Shown: piece by piece, positions 15,170 to 21,959 of the stretch | Layout: every line of letters begins with the position of its first letter | How positions within the stretch are numbered: position 1 is the stretch's first letter | NCBI GenBank assembly: GCA_036656615.1 | Contig: JAVXHY010000023.1 | Span: 1-25,330 of the forward strand | Length of the DNA stretch: 25,330 bases | Reading direction: 5' to 3' | Source of the DNA: CAUPWF01 sp036656615 | Lineage (GTDB): Bacteria > Bacillota > Clostridia > Lachnospirales > Lachnospiraceae | Program-made: the position numbers and the translations under genes | Notes under the pieces: generated by a model | The model's input: the letters and a program-made list of their open reading frames with translations, nothing else | The model's database searches: none | Told to the model about the DNA's origin: nothing

Positions 15170-15344
15170 AAAACAGTATACATACGTACGAAATAACTGG
15201 TACAAATATGGTGGCTGCTATAGAAATTTTCAATAATGACAATGAAGTACTGTGATCAAAGAGTGCAAATACTAGAGTGCTGGCATAGAGAGCAACTAGA
15301 ATTATGACACCTGTAAGTGCTAATAATTTTTTTGCTTTTTTCAT
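15123..15344 (-). CDS. Small two-helix membrane protein of 73 residues
   Basis: The start at 15344 is chosen because AAAGGA lies 8 bases upstream on the minus strand; upstream frame-open ATG codons lack this. The product has two hydrophobic segments (about residues 8-30 and 39-62), a basic N-terminus (MKKAKK) and a short acidic/Ser tail (KKDDSDSNSST). Small proteins of this pattern occur in Lachnospiraceae genomes, but I know of no function. A good promoter (TTGCTT, 17 bases, TATAAT) precedes it. Its 3' end overlaps the convergent 52-residue gene. Confidence 0.72.
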   Translation of the reverse strand: MKKAKKLLALTGVIILVALYASTLVFALFDHSTSLSLLKISIAATIFVPVISYVCILFFKLPKKDDSDSNSST

Positions 15345-15384
15345 ATCATTCATCCTTTGGTTTAAATATATTTTTATTAGAACT

Positions 15385-15413
15385 ATTATATAGACAAACA
15401 ATAAAAAAAGCAA
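15385..15413 (-). promoter_or_regulatory. Promoter of the 73-residue membrane protein gene
   Basis: On the minus strand, TTGCTT (15413-15408) and TATAAT (15390-15385) have a 17-base spacer, about 40 bases before the start codon. It lies back-to-back with the promoter at 15426-15454. Confidence 0.6.
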
Positions 15414-15425
15414 ATAAAAATAATT

Positions 15426-15454
15426 TTGAAATTATAGAGAAAATAGTATATAAT
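15426..15454 (+). promoter_or_regulatory. Promoter of the SEC-C/DUF218 operon
   Basis: TTGAAA (15426-15431) and TATAAT (15449-15454) have an exact 17-base spacer, about 45 bases before the start codon. Confidence 0.75.
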
Positions 15455-15498
15455 AAGGCATACAAAAAAAGAAATGAAATACAAAGGAGTATATGGGA

Positions 15499-15999
15499 AT
15501 GAGTTTATTAGAGCAGTGGAGAGAAGAAGCCTATTCAAAAGAGATGAATAAAACCCAGATTAATGATTTTTGGGGAGCTTATTTTGCAATTGAAAAAAAG
15601 ATTTATGAACAATTATTAGAAGCACCAGAGGTAGAAGTAAAGGGCACAGTAAAGGAACTGGCAGATCAATATGAAGTAGAAGTATTTACCATGACTGGAT
15701 TCCTTGATGGTATTAATGAGAGCCTTAAAGAAGCCAATCCAATTGAAACCATGGAAGAAGATACAGAAGTAAATCTTATCTTCGATAAAGAAAGACTTTA
15801 TAAGAACATGGTAGACGCAAAGGCTGACTGGCTTTATGAATTACCACAGTGGGATTCTATTTTTACGGAAGAAAGAAGAAAAGAATTATATAAAGAGCAG
15901 AAGAATTCTGGAACGATACGTAAAGAAAAAAATATTGGAAGAAATGATCCTTGTCCTTGTGGCAGTGGGAAAAAATATAAAAAATGCTGTGGAAGATAA
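15499..15999 (+). CDS. SEC-C zinc-motif protein
   Basis: The 166-residue protein is mostly helical and acidic and ends in a perfect SEC-C motif, GRNDPCPCGSGKKYKKCCGR. That motif is a small zinc-binding module (CxC...CC) first known from the end of SecA. The rest resembles no enzyme I recognise. The start at 15499 gives 9-base spacing from AAGGAG (15484-15489); the ATG at 15493 would give only 3. The 3' end overlaps the following membrane protein gene by 16 bases, so the two are co-translated. SEC-C modules occur in SecA and in many stand-alone proteins of unclear role, so a link to protein export would be a guess. Confidence 0.85.
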   Translation: MSLLEQWREEAYSKEMNKTQINDFWGAYFAIEKKIYEQLLEAPEVEVKGTVKELADQYEVEVFTMTGFLDGINESLKEANPIETMEEDTEVNLIFDKERLYKNMVDAKADWLYELPQWDSIFTEERRKELYKEQKNSGTIRKEKNIGRNDPCPCGSGKKYKKCCGR

Positions 16000-16718
16000 T
16001 TGTAATTTTTGGGATTCTATGTCTTGTGTATTATGCTGTAATGATTAGGGTTACGGGAACTTGGAAAACTACATTTTCAATCTTTTGGTTAATTCTTGGT
16101 ATGGTGAATCTTGGTTTTGGTCTGCTGATTAAAAATGCACCAACATGGCTATTATATGTGGTGGCAGTGGGGAGTGCAATTTTGTGGATCGTATTTGTGG
16201 TGGTAGAATTGATGATTTGCTTTACTATGTTTAGCCGCCCGCCAAAGAATTTACATTGTATTATTATTTTAGGTGCACAGATAAGGGGAACACGAGTTAC
16301 AGACTCTTTGAAGCGTCGGTTGGATCGTGGACTTCGATATTTACATGACAATCCTCATACCATGGCAGTTGTGTCAGGTGGCCGTGGAAAAGGAGAAGAC
16401 ATCACTGAGGCATTAGCAATGCAGAACTATTTGGTTACATGCGGAATTCATGAATCACGTATTTTATTGGAAGATGCTTCTACGAATACAAAAGAAAATT
16501 TAGATTTTAGTAGTCAATTTCTTAAGTTAAAGAAAGATAAAATTGGGATTGTGTCTAATAATTTTCATATGTATCGGGCTCTTGCACTTGCCAAAAAACA
16601 AGGGTATAAGCATGTATATGGGATTGCAGCGAGCTGCAAACCAATTATATTTCCCAATTATATGGTTCGAGAATTTTTTGCAGTTCTTCAGCTGCAGTTT
16701 CTTTTGAGAAAAGAATGA
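15984..16718 (+). CDS. YdcF/SanA-type DUF218 membrane protein
   Basis: This 244-residue protein has an N-terminal membrane region of about three helices (residues about 3-20, 29-50 and 56-82) followed by a DUF218 domain. The domain signatures are visible: CIIILGAQIRG, SLKRRLDRGLRYL, VVSGGRGKGEDITEALAMQNYL, LLEDASTNTKENL and IVSNNFHMYRALALAKKQG. Relatives such as SanA and ElyC affect the envelope at the undecaprenyl-phosphate or peptidoglycan level, but the chemical activity is not firmly known. It overlaps the SEC-C gene by 16 bases; its start lies within that gene's last codons. It is the last gene before the thrS leader. Confidence 0.88.
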   Translation: MLWKIIVIFGILCLVYYAVMIRVTGTWKTTFSIFWLILGMVNLGFGLLIKNAPTWLLYVVAVGSAILWIVFVVVELMICFTMFSRPPKNLHCIIILGAQIRGTRVTDSLKRRLDRGLRYLHDNPHTMAVVSGGRGKGEDITEALAMQNYLVTCGIHESRILLEDASTNTKENLDFSSQFLKLKKDKIGIVSNNFHMYRALALAKKQGYKHVYGIAASCKPIIFPNYMVREFFAVLQLQFLLRKE

Positions 16719-16730
16719 TTGAAAGCGGCA

Positions 16731-16758
16731 TTGACAAATAAGGCTATCATGCTATAAT
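16731..16758 (+). promoter_or_regulatory. thrS: Promoter of the thrS leader
   Basis: TTGACA (16731-16736) and TATAAT (16753-16758) have a 16-base spacer, with an extended TGC just before the -10 (16750-16752). It drives the T-box leader. Confidence 0.8.
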
Positions 16759-16779
16759 AGTGAAAGATAGAGTGAACAC

Positions 16780-17011
16780 GTTGAAGAGAAGAGTAAAATG
16801 TGAAAGAAGACAGAGAAGAGGGTTATGAGCTGAGAGCCTTTTATTACGGAAGCATTTGAAAACTACCTCTGAGTGACTGAAAAACAGCCCGGTGATACCG
16901 TTACCATCGTGAATGAGAGGTTCTGACATCGTCAGTACAACTAGGGTGGAACCGCGAGTATATGATAACTCGTCCCTTGCAGTGAATGGATTTACTGCAA
17001 GGGATTTTTTT
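16780..17011 (+). promoter_or_regulatory. T-box riboswitch, threonine specific
   Basis: The conserved T-box core AGGGTGGAACCGCG is at 16943-16956, and a Stem I with AGTA lies near the 5' end. On the 3' side of the specifier loop the bases read GAAA-ACT-A, so ACT (Thr, 16862-16864) is the likely specifier. This is the same GAA-N-codon-A layout as in the cysteine leader of this window. ACC at 16865-16867 is the adjacent alternative, also Thr. The T-box TGGA would pair with UCCA, and the tRNA-Thr at 6923-6995 has U73, as required. Uncharged tRNA-Thr should allow readthrough into thrS. Confidence 0.9.
16974..17011 (+). terminator. Regulated terminator of the threonine T-box
   Basis: CCCTTGCAGT (16974-16983) pairs perfectly with ACTGCAAGGG (16994-17003), followed by seven T. 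It competes with the antiterminator formed by the T-box core. Confidence 0.92.
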
Positions 17012-17094
17012 GTGCAAAGATGTTGGAATGACATCTTATGATAGAAAATAAAGCGGTGAATTCAATTAAAATAAAAGGAAGAGAGGATAAAGAA

Positions 17095-19044
17095 ATGAAG
17101 GTAGTGTTAAAAGATGATTCGGTTAAGGAATACTCAGAAGCAAAATCAGTGATTGATATTGCGTATGATATTAGTGAGGGGTTGGCAAGAATGGCAACTG
17201 CAGGAGAATTAGATGGTGAGGTTGTAGATTTACGTACGATGGTAGATCACGATGGAGAACTTCAAATCTTAACCTCATATGATCAAAAAGGATTGGCGGC
17301 ATTGCGCCATACAACTTCACATGTGTTGGCAGAAGCAGTAAAGAATTTATATCCAGAGGCTAAGGTAGCAATTGGACCATCTATAGATACTGGATTTTAT
17401 TATGATTTTGAATGCCCACCTTTTACAAGAGAAGATTTGGATGCTATTGAAAAAGAAATGAAAAAGATTATTAAAGCGGGAGCTAAAATTGAGCGCTTTG
17501 AGTTGCCAAGAGAAGAAGCCATTGCATTTATGAAAGAAAAAGAGGAGCCATATAAAGTGGAATTGATTCAGGATTTACCAGAGGATGCAATTCTATCATT
17601 TTATGATCAGGGAGGCTTTGTGGATCTTTGTGCAGGTCCTCATTTGATGAATGTGAAATCGATTAAAGCCTTTAAATTGATTTCTTCTTCTGGTGCATAT
17701 TGGAGAGGCAGTGAGAAGAATAAAATGCTTACCCGTGTATATGGAACTGCATTTGGTAACAAAGAAGAATTAAATGCGTATTTGGAGCACTTGGAGGAAA
17801 TAAAAAAACGGGATCACAATAAATTAGGACGTGAAATGGAATTATTTGCAACGGTAGATGTAATCGGTCAGGGACTTCCATTGCTTATGCCAAAGGGCAC
17901 TATTATGATTCAGGAATTGCAAAGATGGGTAGAAGATGAAGAAGAACGTCGGGGATATATGAGAACAAAGACTCCTTTGATGGCAAAGAAGGATTTATAT
18001 GTTATTTCTGACCACTGGGGGCATTATAAAGAAGGAATGTTTGTATTGGGAGATGAAGAGAAGGATGAAGAAGTGTTTGCCTTACGTCCTATGACTTGTC
18101 CGTTCCAGTATTATGTATACAAACAAAGCCAGAAGAGTTATCGAGATCTTCCTTGCCGTTATGGCGAAACTTCTACATTGTTTAGAAATGAAGATTCAGG
18201 TGAAATGCATGGACTTACTCGTGTAAGACAATTTACCATAGCAGAGGGACATTTAATTTTAACTCCGGAACAGGTAGAAGAAGAGTTTAAGGCCTGTGTG
18301 GATTTAGCTAAATATTTCCTTACTACATTAGGATTAGAATCGGATGTTACTTATCAGTTATCACTGTGGGATCCAAAGAAACAGGATAAATATTTGGGAA
18401 ATGAAGAAATGTGGAATGAAGTCCAGGGTATGATGAGAGAAATCTTACAGCACTTAGGAATTGATGCAAAAGAAGAAGTGGGAGATGCAGCATTCTACGG
18501 ACCAAAACTTGATATTCAAGCCAAAAATGTATATGGAAAAGAAGATACCATGATTACGGTACAACTAGATATGTTCCTTGCTGAGCGTTTTGATATGTAT
18601 TATGTTGATAAAAATGGAGAAAAGAAACGTCCGTATATTATTCACCGTACTTCTCTTGGTTGTTATGAACGTACATTGGCATGGCTCATTGAGAAGTATG
18701 CAGGTTTATTCCCAACCTGGCTTTGTCCGGAACAGGTAAAGGTATTACCAATATCTGAGAAATATCATGACTACGCCAATCAGGTGGCCAATCAGTTAAA
18801 AGCTAGGTCTGTTCGTTGTTCAGTAGATGAAAGAGGAGAGAAGATCGGATACAAGATTCGCGATGCACGTATGAATAAAATCCCTTATATGCTGGTGGTT
18901 GGAGCAAAAGAAGAAGAGGAAGGGGTAGTGTCTGTAAGAAGTCGTTATCTTGGAGATGAAGGACAAAAATCATTAGATGTATTTATGGATGATATTTGCA
19001 AGGAAATTAAAACAAAAGAAATTCGTAAAATTGTAGAAGAATAG
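17095..19044 (+). CDS. thrS: Threonyl-tRNA synthetase
   Basis: ThrRS charges tRNA-Thr and edits mischarged Ser-tRNA-Thr. The 649-residue protein has all expected parts. These are an N-terminal TGS domain (about residues 1-62) and an editing domain with HTTSH (His72/His76) and CAGPH. The class II core follows with LRPMTCPFQYYVY, the motif 2 region RNEDSGEMHGLTRVRQF, and motif 3 TSLGCYERTLAWLIEKY. The C-terminal anticodon-binding domain begins at WLCPEQVKVLPIS. The start at 17095 follows GAGAGG with 8-base spacing; an in-frame ATG at 17038 lies between the T-box terminator and this site and has no ribosome site. It is controlled by the T-box just upstream. Confidence 0.97.
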   Translation: MKVVLKDDSVKEYSEAKSVIDIAYDISEGLARMATAGELDGEVVDLRTMVDHDGELQILTSYDQKGLAALRHTTSHVLAEAVKNLYPEAKVAIGPSIDTGFYYDFECPPFTREDLDAIEKEMKKIIKAGAKIERFELPREEAIAFMKEKEEPYKVELIQDLPEDAILSFYDQGGFVDLCAGPHLMNVKSIKAFKLISSSGAYWRGSEKNKMLTRVYGTAFGNKEELNAYLEHLEEIKKRDHNKLGREMELFATVDVIGQGLPLLMPKGTIMIQELQRWVEDEEERRGYMRTKTPLMAKKDLYVISDHWGHYKEGMFVLGDEEKDEEVFALRPMTCPFQYYVYKQSQKSYRDLPCRYGETSTLFRNEDSGEMHGLTRVRQFTIAEGHLILTPEQVEEEFKACVDLAKYFLTTLGLESDVTYQLSLWDPKKQDKYLGNEEMWNEVQGMMREILQHLGIDAKEEVGDAAFYGPKLDIQAKNVYGKEDTMITVQLDMFLAERFDMYYVDKNGEKKRPYIIHRTSLGCYERTLAWLIEKYAGLFPTWLCPEQVKVLPISEKYHDYANQVANQLKARSVRCSVDERGEKIGYKIRDARMNKIPYMLVVGAKEEEEGVVSVRSRYLGDEGQKSLDVFMDDICKEIKTKEIRKIVEE

Positions 19045-19113
19045 AATACGCAGGAGTATTTAATTGATGGTATGGACATACTAACTTGGAAAGAAAAAGA
19101 AGGAGGTATGATT

Positions 19114-19431
19114 ATGCCGGAATTAAAGTGTACAGTAAAGACCTGTGCTCATAATCAGCAGATGAATTGTGATTTAGACCAGATCAAGGTAGAGGGAGAT
19201 GCTGCTAAAAACCCATCGGGAACATTGTGTGCCAGCTTTGAACAAAGTAAAGGGGATAGGGGATACAGCAATTCGGTTGGGAGCATGTCGGCTTGTTCTT
19301 GTGTAGACTGTAAGGCAATAGGATGCACTTATAATGAAGCGTGCAAGTGTCAGGCAGGAACGATTAGCGTAGAGGGAAGTAATGCAGGTACAGCAGGACA
19401 GACAGAATGCGCAAGCTTTAAATGCAGTTAA
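19114..19431 (+). CDS. Twin DUF1540 cysteine-motif protein
   Basis: This 105-residue protein contains two DUF1540 modules in tandem. The first spans residues about 5-43 (KCTVKTCAHNQQMNC ... TLCASFE). The second is near residues 64-104 (DCKAIGCTYNEACKC ... TECASFK). Each supplies four cysteines, suggesting a small metal-binding or disulphide module; the function of the family is unknown. GGAGG (19102-19106) lies 7 bases before the ATG at 19114, whereas an ATG at 19108 would be too close. It lies 69 bases after thrS with no promoter or terminator that I can see between them, so some readthrough is likely. Confidence 0.85.
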   Translation: MPELKCTVKTCAHNQQMNCDLDQIKVEGDAAKNPSGTLCASFEQSKGDRGYSNSVGSMSACSCVDCKAIGCTYNEACKCQAGTISVEGSNAGTAGQTECASFKCS

Positions 19432-19452
19432 ATTTTCATATAGAAAGAAGAG

Positions 19453-19500
19453 AATCTAAAATTAGGACAGTCTATAAAAAGGCTGTCCTAATTTTAGATT
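19453..19500. terminator. Long hairpin, probable two-way terminator after the DUF1540 gene
   Basis: An 18-base perfect inverted repeat, AATCTAAAATTAGGACAG (19453-19470), pairs with its reverse complement at 19483-19500 around a 12-base loop. The inner G/C-richer stem AGGACAG/CTGTCCT is flanked by AAAATT and AATTTT, which can act as the A- and U-tracts. There is no separate T-run after the stem. Confidence 0.65.
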
Positions 19501-19510
19501 ATGCTTCATG

Positions 19511-19540
19511 TTGACGTTTGAGACAATAGAGAGTTATAAT
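19511..19540 (+). promoter_or_regulatory. Promoter of the AI-2E/metA operon
   Basis: TTGACG (19511-19516) and TATAAT (19535-19540) have an 18-base spacer. Transcription would begin close to the ribosome site at 19555-19561, giving a very short leader. Confidence 0.7.
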
Positions 19541-19564
19541 AACTTCAGCTGATGAAAGGAGTTC

Positions 19565-20965
19565 ATGAGAGCATATACGAGAGAAAAATGTATTTCATGT
19601 ATAAATAATATGGAAAAGCAAACAATTAAGCCGGAACAAGAGACAAGCGGATATTATGAAAACGCACCCAAATTTGGAAATAGAGGTACTTCCAAGATAC
19701 GACAATATTTTAATAGGGGAATCTCAATATTTTTAGTAATAGCAGCAAGTATTTTGTTCTATTTTTTATTTCTTCGTTTTACTAATATTTTTTCTGGATT
19801 TGTTACAATTGTCAATATATTAAAGCCAATCTTATATGGACTGATTATAGCATATTTATTACGTCCTATTGTGGAGGCAGTGGAAGAAAGAATTATCCCC
19901 TTTTTGGAACAGAAATTTCCAAAAGAAGACAAGGTAAAGAAAGTGGCAAGAGGCATTGGTATTGCAGTTGCTTTAATTATTGCAGTGACGGTTATTATAA
20001 TGCTGTGCAATATGGTGATTCCTGAGCTGTATAGTAGTATTAGAAATATGATTTATACGGTACCATCACAATTAAATCAATTGGTAAGTGAAGTGACCAG
20101 CATGGCGAAGGGAGATTCCGCCTTATCCATTTTAATGACTAATGTATTAGAAAAAGGCGCAGAAACTTTCCAAGTGTGGTTGAGAACGGATTTGCTTAAA
20201 CAGACAAATATTCTAATGTCGAATTTAACAGTGGGTGTAATTAACTTTATAAGTGGTATATTGAATATAGTGATTGGATTTATTGTTTCGATTTATGTCA
20301 TGAGCAGCAAAGAGCAATTTTCAAGTCAGTGTAAGAAAATAGTTTATGCAATGTTGACACCAGAACATGCGAACATGGTACTTCACATTACGAAGAAAAG
20401 TAACAGTATATTTGGTGGATTTATTATCGGTAAAATTATAGATTCTATTATTATTGGTATTATATGTTTTATTTCTTTAACGATTATGGAGATGCCTTAC
20501 ACGGTATTAGTAAGCGTAGTAGTTGGTGTCACCAATGTAATTCCTTTTTTTGGACCATATATTGGAGCAATTCCAAGTGCTATCTTAATTATTTTAGATA
20601 ACCCAATGAAAGGGATTTATTTTATCATCTTTATTATTGTTCTTCAACAAGTGGATGGCAATATTATTGGTCCTAAAATATTAGGAGATTCTACAGGACT
20701 TTCTGCTTTTTGGGTTGTGTTTGCTATTTTATTAGGTGGTGGATTATTCGGATTTGTTGGAATGATTATGGGAGTACCTACTTTTGCAGTATTTTATTAT
20801 ATTGTAGGAATGGTTATAAATCAAAGATTGGAAAAGAAAAAATTGCCCACGATGTCAGAAGATTATGATGAAATGAGTTATGTAGATGAGCGGACAGGGA
20901 CATTTGTCTATTCAAATCCTTATTTTAAAAAGCAACAAGAGAACATGAAAAAAGAAAAAGAGTAA
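19565..20965 (+). CDS. AI-2E family transporter (membrane permease)
   Basis: This 466-residue protein has about eight membrane segments and the AI-2E pattern. A hydrophobic N-terminal pair (from about residue 42) is followed by a hydrophilic stretch and the VGVINFISGILNIVIGFIVSIYVM segment. The signature VSVVVGVTNVIPFFGPYIGAIPSAILI comes next, then QQVDGNIIGPKILGDSTGLSAFWVVFAILLGGGLFGFVGMIMGVP. Members include TqsA (autoinducer-2 export), YtvI, and sodium/lithium-proton antiporters, so the substrate cannot be stated. The start at 19565 has AAAGGAG only 3 bases away; Met16 (19610) has no ribosome site, so the start is provisional. metA follows 14 bases downstream. Confidence 0.88.
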   Translation: MRAYTREKCISCINNMEKQTIKPEQETSGYYENAPKFGNRGTSKIRQYFNRGISIFLVIAASILFYFLFLRFTNIFSGFVTIVNILKPILYGLIIAYLLRPIVEAVEERIIPFLEQKFPKEDKVKKVARGIGIAVALIIAVTVIIMLCNMVIPELYSSIRNMIYTVPSQLNQLVSEVTSMAKGDSALSILMTNVLEKGAETFQVWLRTDLLKQTNILMSNLTVGVINFISGILNIVIGFIVSIYVMSSKEQFSSQCKKIVYAMLTPEHANMVLHITKKSNSIFGGFIIGKIIDSIIIGIICFISLTIMEMPYTVLVSVVVGVTNVIPFFGPYIGAIPSAILIILDNPMKGIYFIIFIIVLQQVDGNIIGPKILGDSTGLSAFWVVFAILLGGGLFGFVGMIMGVPTFAVFYYIVGMVINQRLEKKKLPTMSEDYDEMSYVDERTGTFVYSNPYFKKQQENMKKEKE

Positions 20966-20979
20966 AGGAGCGAAAGCAT

Positions 20980-21897
20980 ATGCCTATACGTGTACAAAGC
21001 GATTTGCCAGCAAAAGAAAAGTTAGAAAAGGAAAATATATTTGTGATGGATGAACAACGAGCAACCCATCAGGATATTAGACCAATTAAAATAGGGCTTT
21101 TGAATCTAATGCCCTTAAAAGAAGATACGGAACTGCAGATACTGCGCGCCATGTCTAATACTCCGATTCAAGTAGATGTGGTGTTTATCAATGTTAGTTC
21201 TCATGAGTCCAAGCATACACCAACCAGTCACTTAAATAAGTTTTATTTACAATTTGATGAAATAAAAAATCAAAAGTTTGATGGTTTTATTATTACGGGT
21301 GCACCAGTGGAACAGCTGTCTTTTGAAGAAGTGGATTATTGGAAAGAGTTACAGTCTATTATGGATTGGACCACCACAAATGTAACATCCACGCTTCATG
21401 TTTGCTGGGGAGCTCAAGCTGGTCTATACCATCATTATGGTATGCATAAGGTAGCATTACAGGAAAAACTATTTGGGATATTTGAGCATCAGGTGAAGAA
21501 TAAAAAGACGCCATTACTTCGTGGCTTTGACGATATTTTTTTAGCTCCCCACTCCAGGCACACTACAGTTCCAAGAGAAGATATTGCAAATGACAGCAGA
21601 CTGACTATTCTAGCAGAATCAGAAGAGGCAGGAGTGTTCTTAGCCATAGCGGATGAAGGACGCCAGATCTTTGTGATGGGTCATCCGGAGTATGATAGAA
21701 TCACACTCCATAATGAATATATGCGCGATAAAAATAAAGGGCTTGATATTGCAATGCCCAAGAATTATTATCCGGAAAATAATTGTGAGAATCAGCCCAA
21801 ATTAACATGGAGAGCCCATGCGAATAATTTGTATACTAATTGGCTCAATTATTACGTCTATCAGAATACACCATATGAGTGGGCAAAGGAAGACTAA
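20980..21897 (+). CDS. metA: Homoserine O-acetyltransferase (MetA/HTS family)
   Basis: MetA activates homoserine for methionine synthesis. The 305-residue protein has the HTS-family nucleophile Cys142 (HVCWGAQAGLYHHYG) and the catalytic pair His235 and Glu237 (VMGHPEYDR). The acyl donor is suggested by residue 111, which is Glu here (ITGAPVEQL). In characterised members Glu111 goes with acetyl-CoA and Gly111 with succinyl-CoA, so I call the acetyl form despite the historic gene name. AAAGGAG (20964-20970) overlaps the upstream stop and lies 9 bases before the ATG, so it is cotranscribed with the AI-2E gene. No SAM riboswitch or Met T-box is present. Confidence 0.95.
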   Translation: MPIRVQSDLPAKEKLEKENIFVMDEQRATHQDIRPIKIGLLNLMPLKEDTELQILRAMSNTPIQVDVVFINVSSHESKHTPTSHLNKFYLQFDEIKNQKFDGFIITGAPVEQLSFEEVDYWKELQSIMDWTTTNVTSTLHVCWGAQAGLYHHYGMHKVALQEKLFGIFEHQVKNKKTPLLRGFDDIFLAPHSRHTTVPREDIANDSRLTILAESEEAGVFLAIADEGRQIFVMGHPEYDRITLHNEYMRDKNKGLDIAMPKNYYPENNCENQPKLTWRAHANNLYTNWLNYYVYQNTPYEWAKED

Positions 21898-21922
21898 AAC
21901 TAAGCATAGAATTTATCTATCA

Positions 21923-21959
21923 GGAACTTATTTTATGATTAATAAATAAGTTCCTTCTT
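21923..21959 (+). terminator. Possible metA terminator inside the end of the convergent gene
   Basis: GGAACTTATT (21923-21932) pairs with AATAAGTTCC (21945-21954), followed by a T-rich but interrupted tail. The hairpin lies within the last codons of the minus-strand gene. The low G/C content and broken T-run make it a weak terminator. Confidence 0.5.

Noticed and set aside
15011..15344. Toxin-antitoxin pair
   Set aside because: The genes are convergent and not an operon, and neither protein matches a known toxin or antitoxin; there is no positive evidence.
20980..21897. Homoserine O-succinyltransferase as the metA product
   Set aside because: Residue 111 is Glu, the residue associated with acetyl-CoA specificity, so the acetyl form is preferred.
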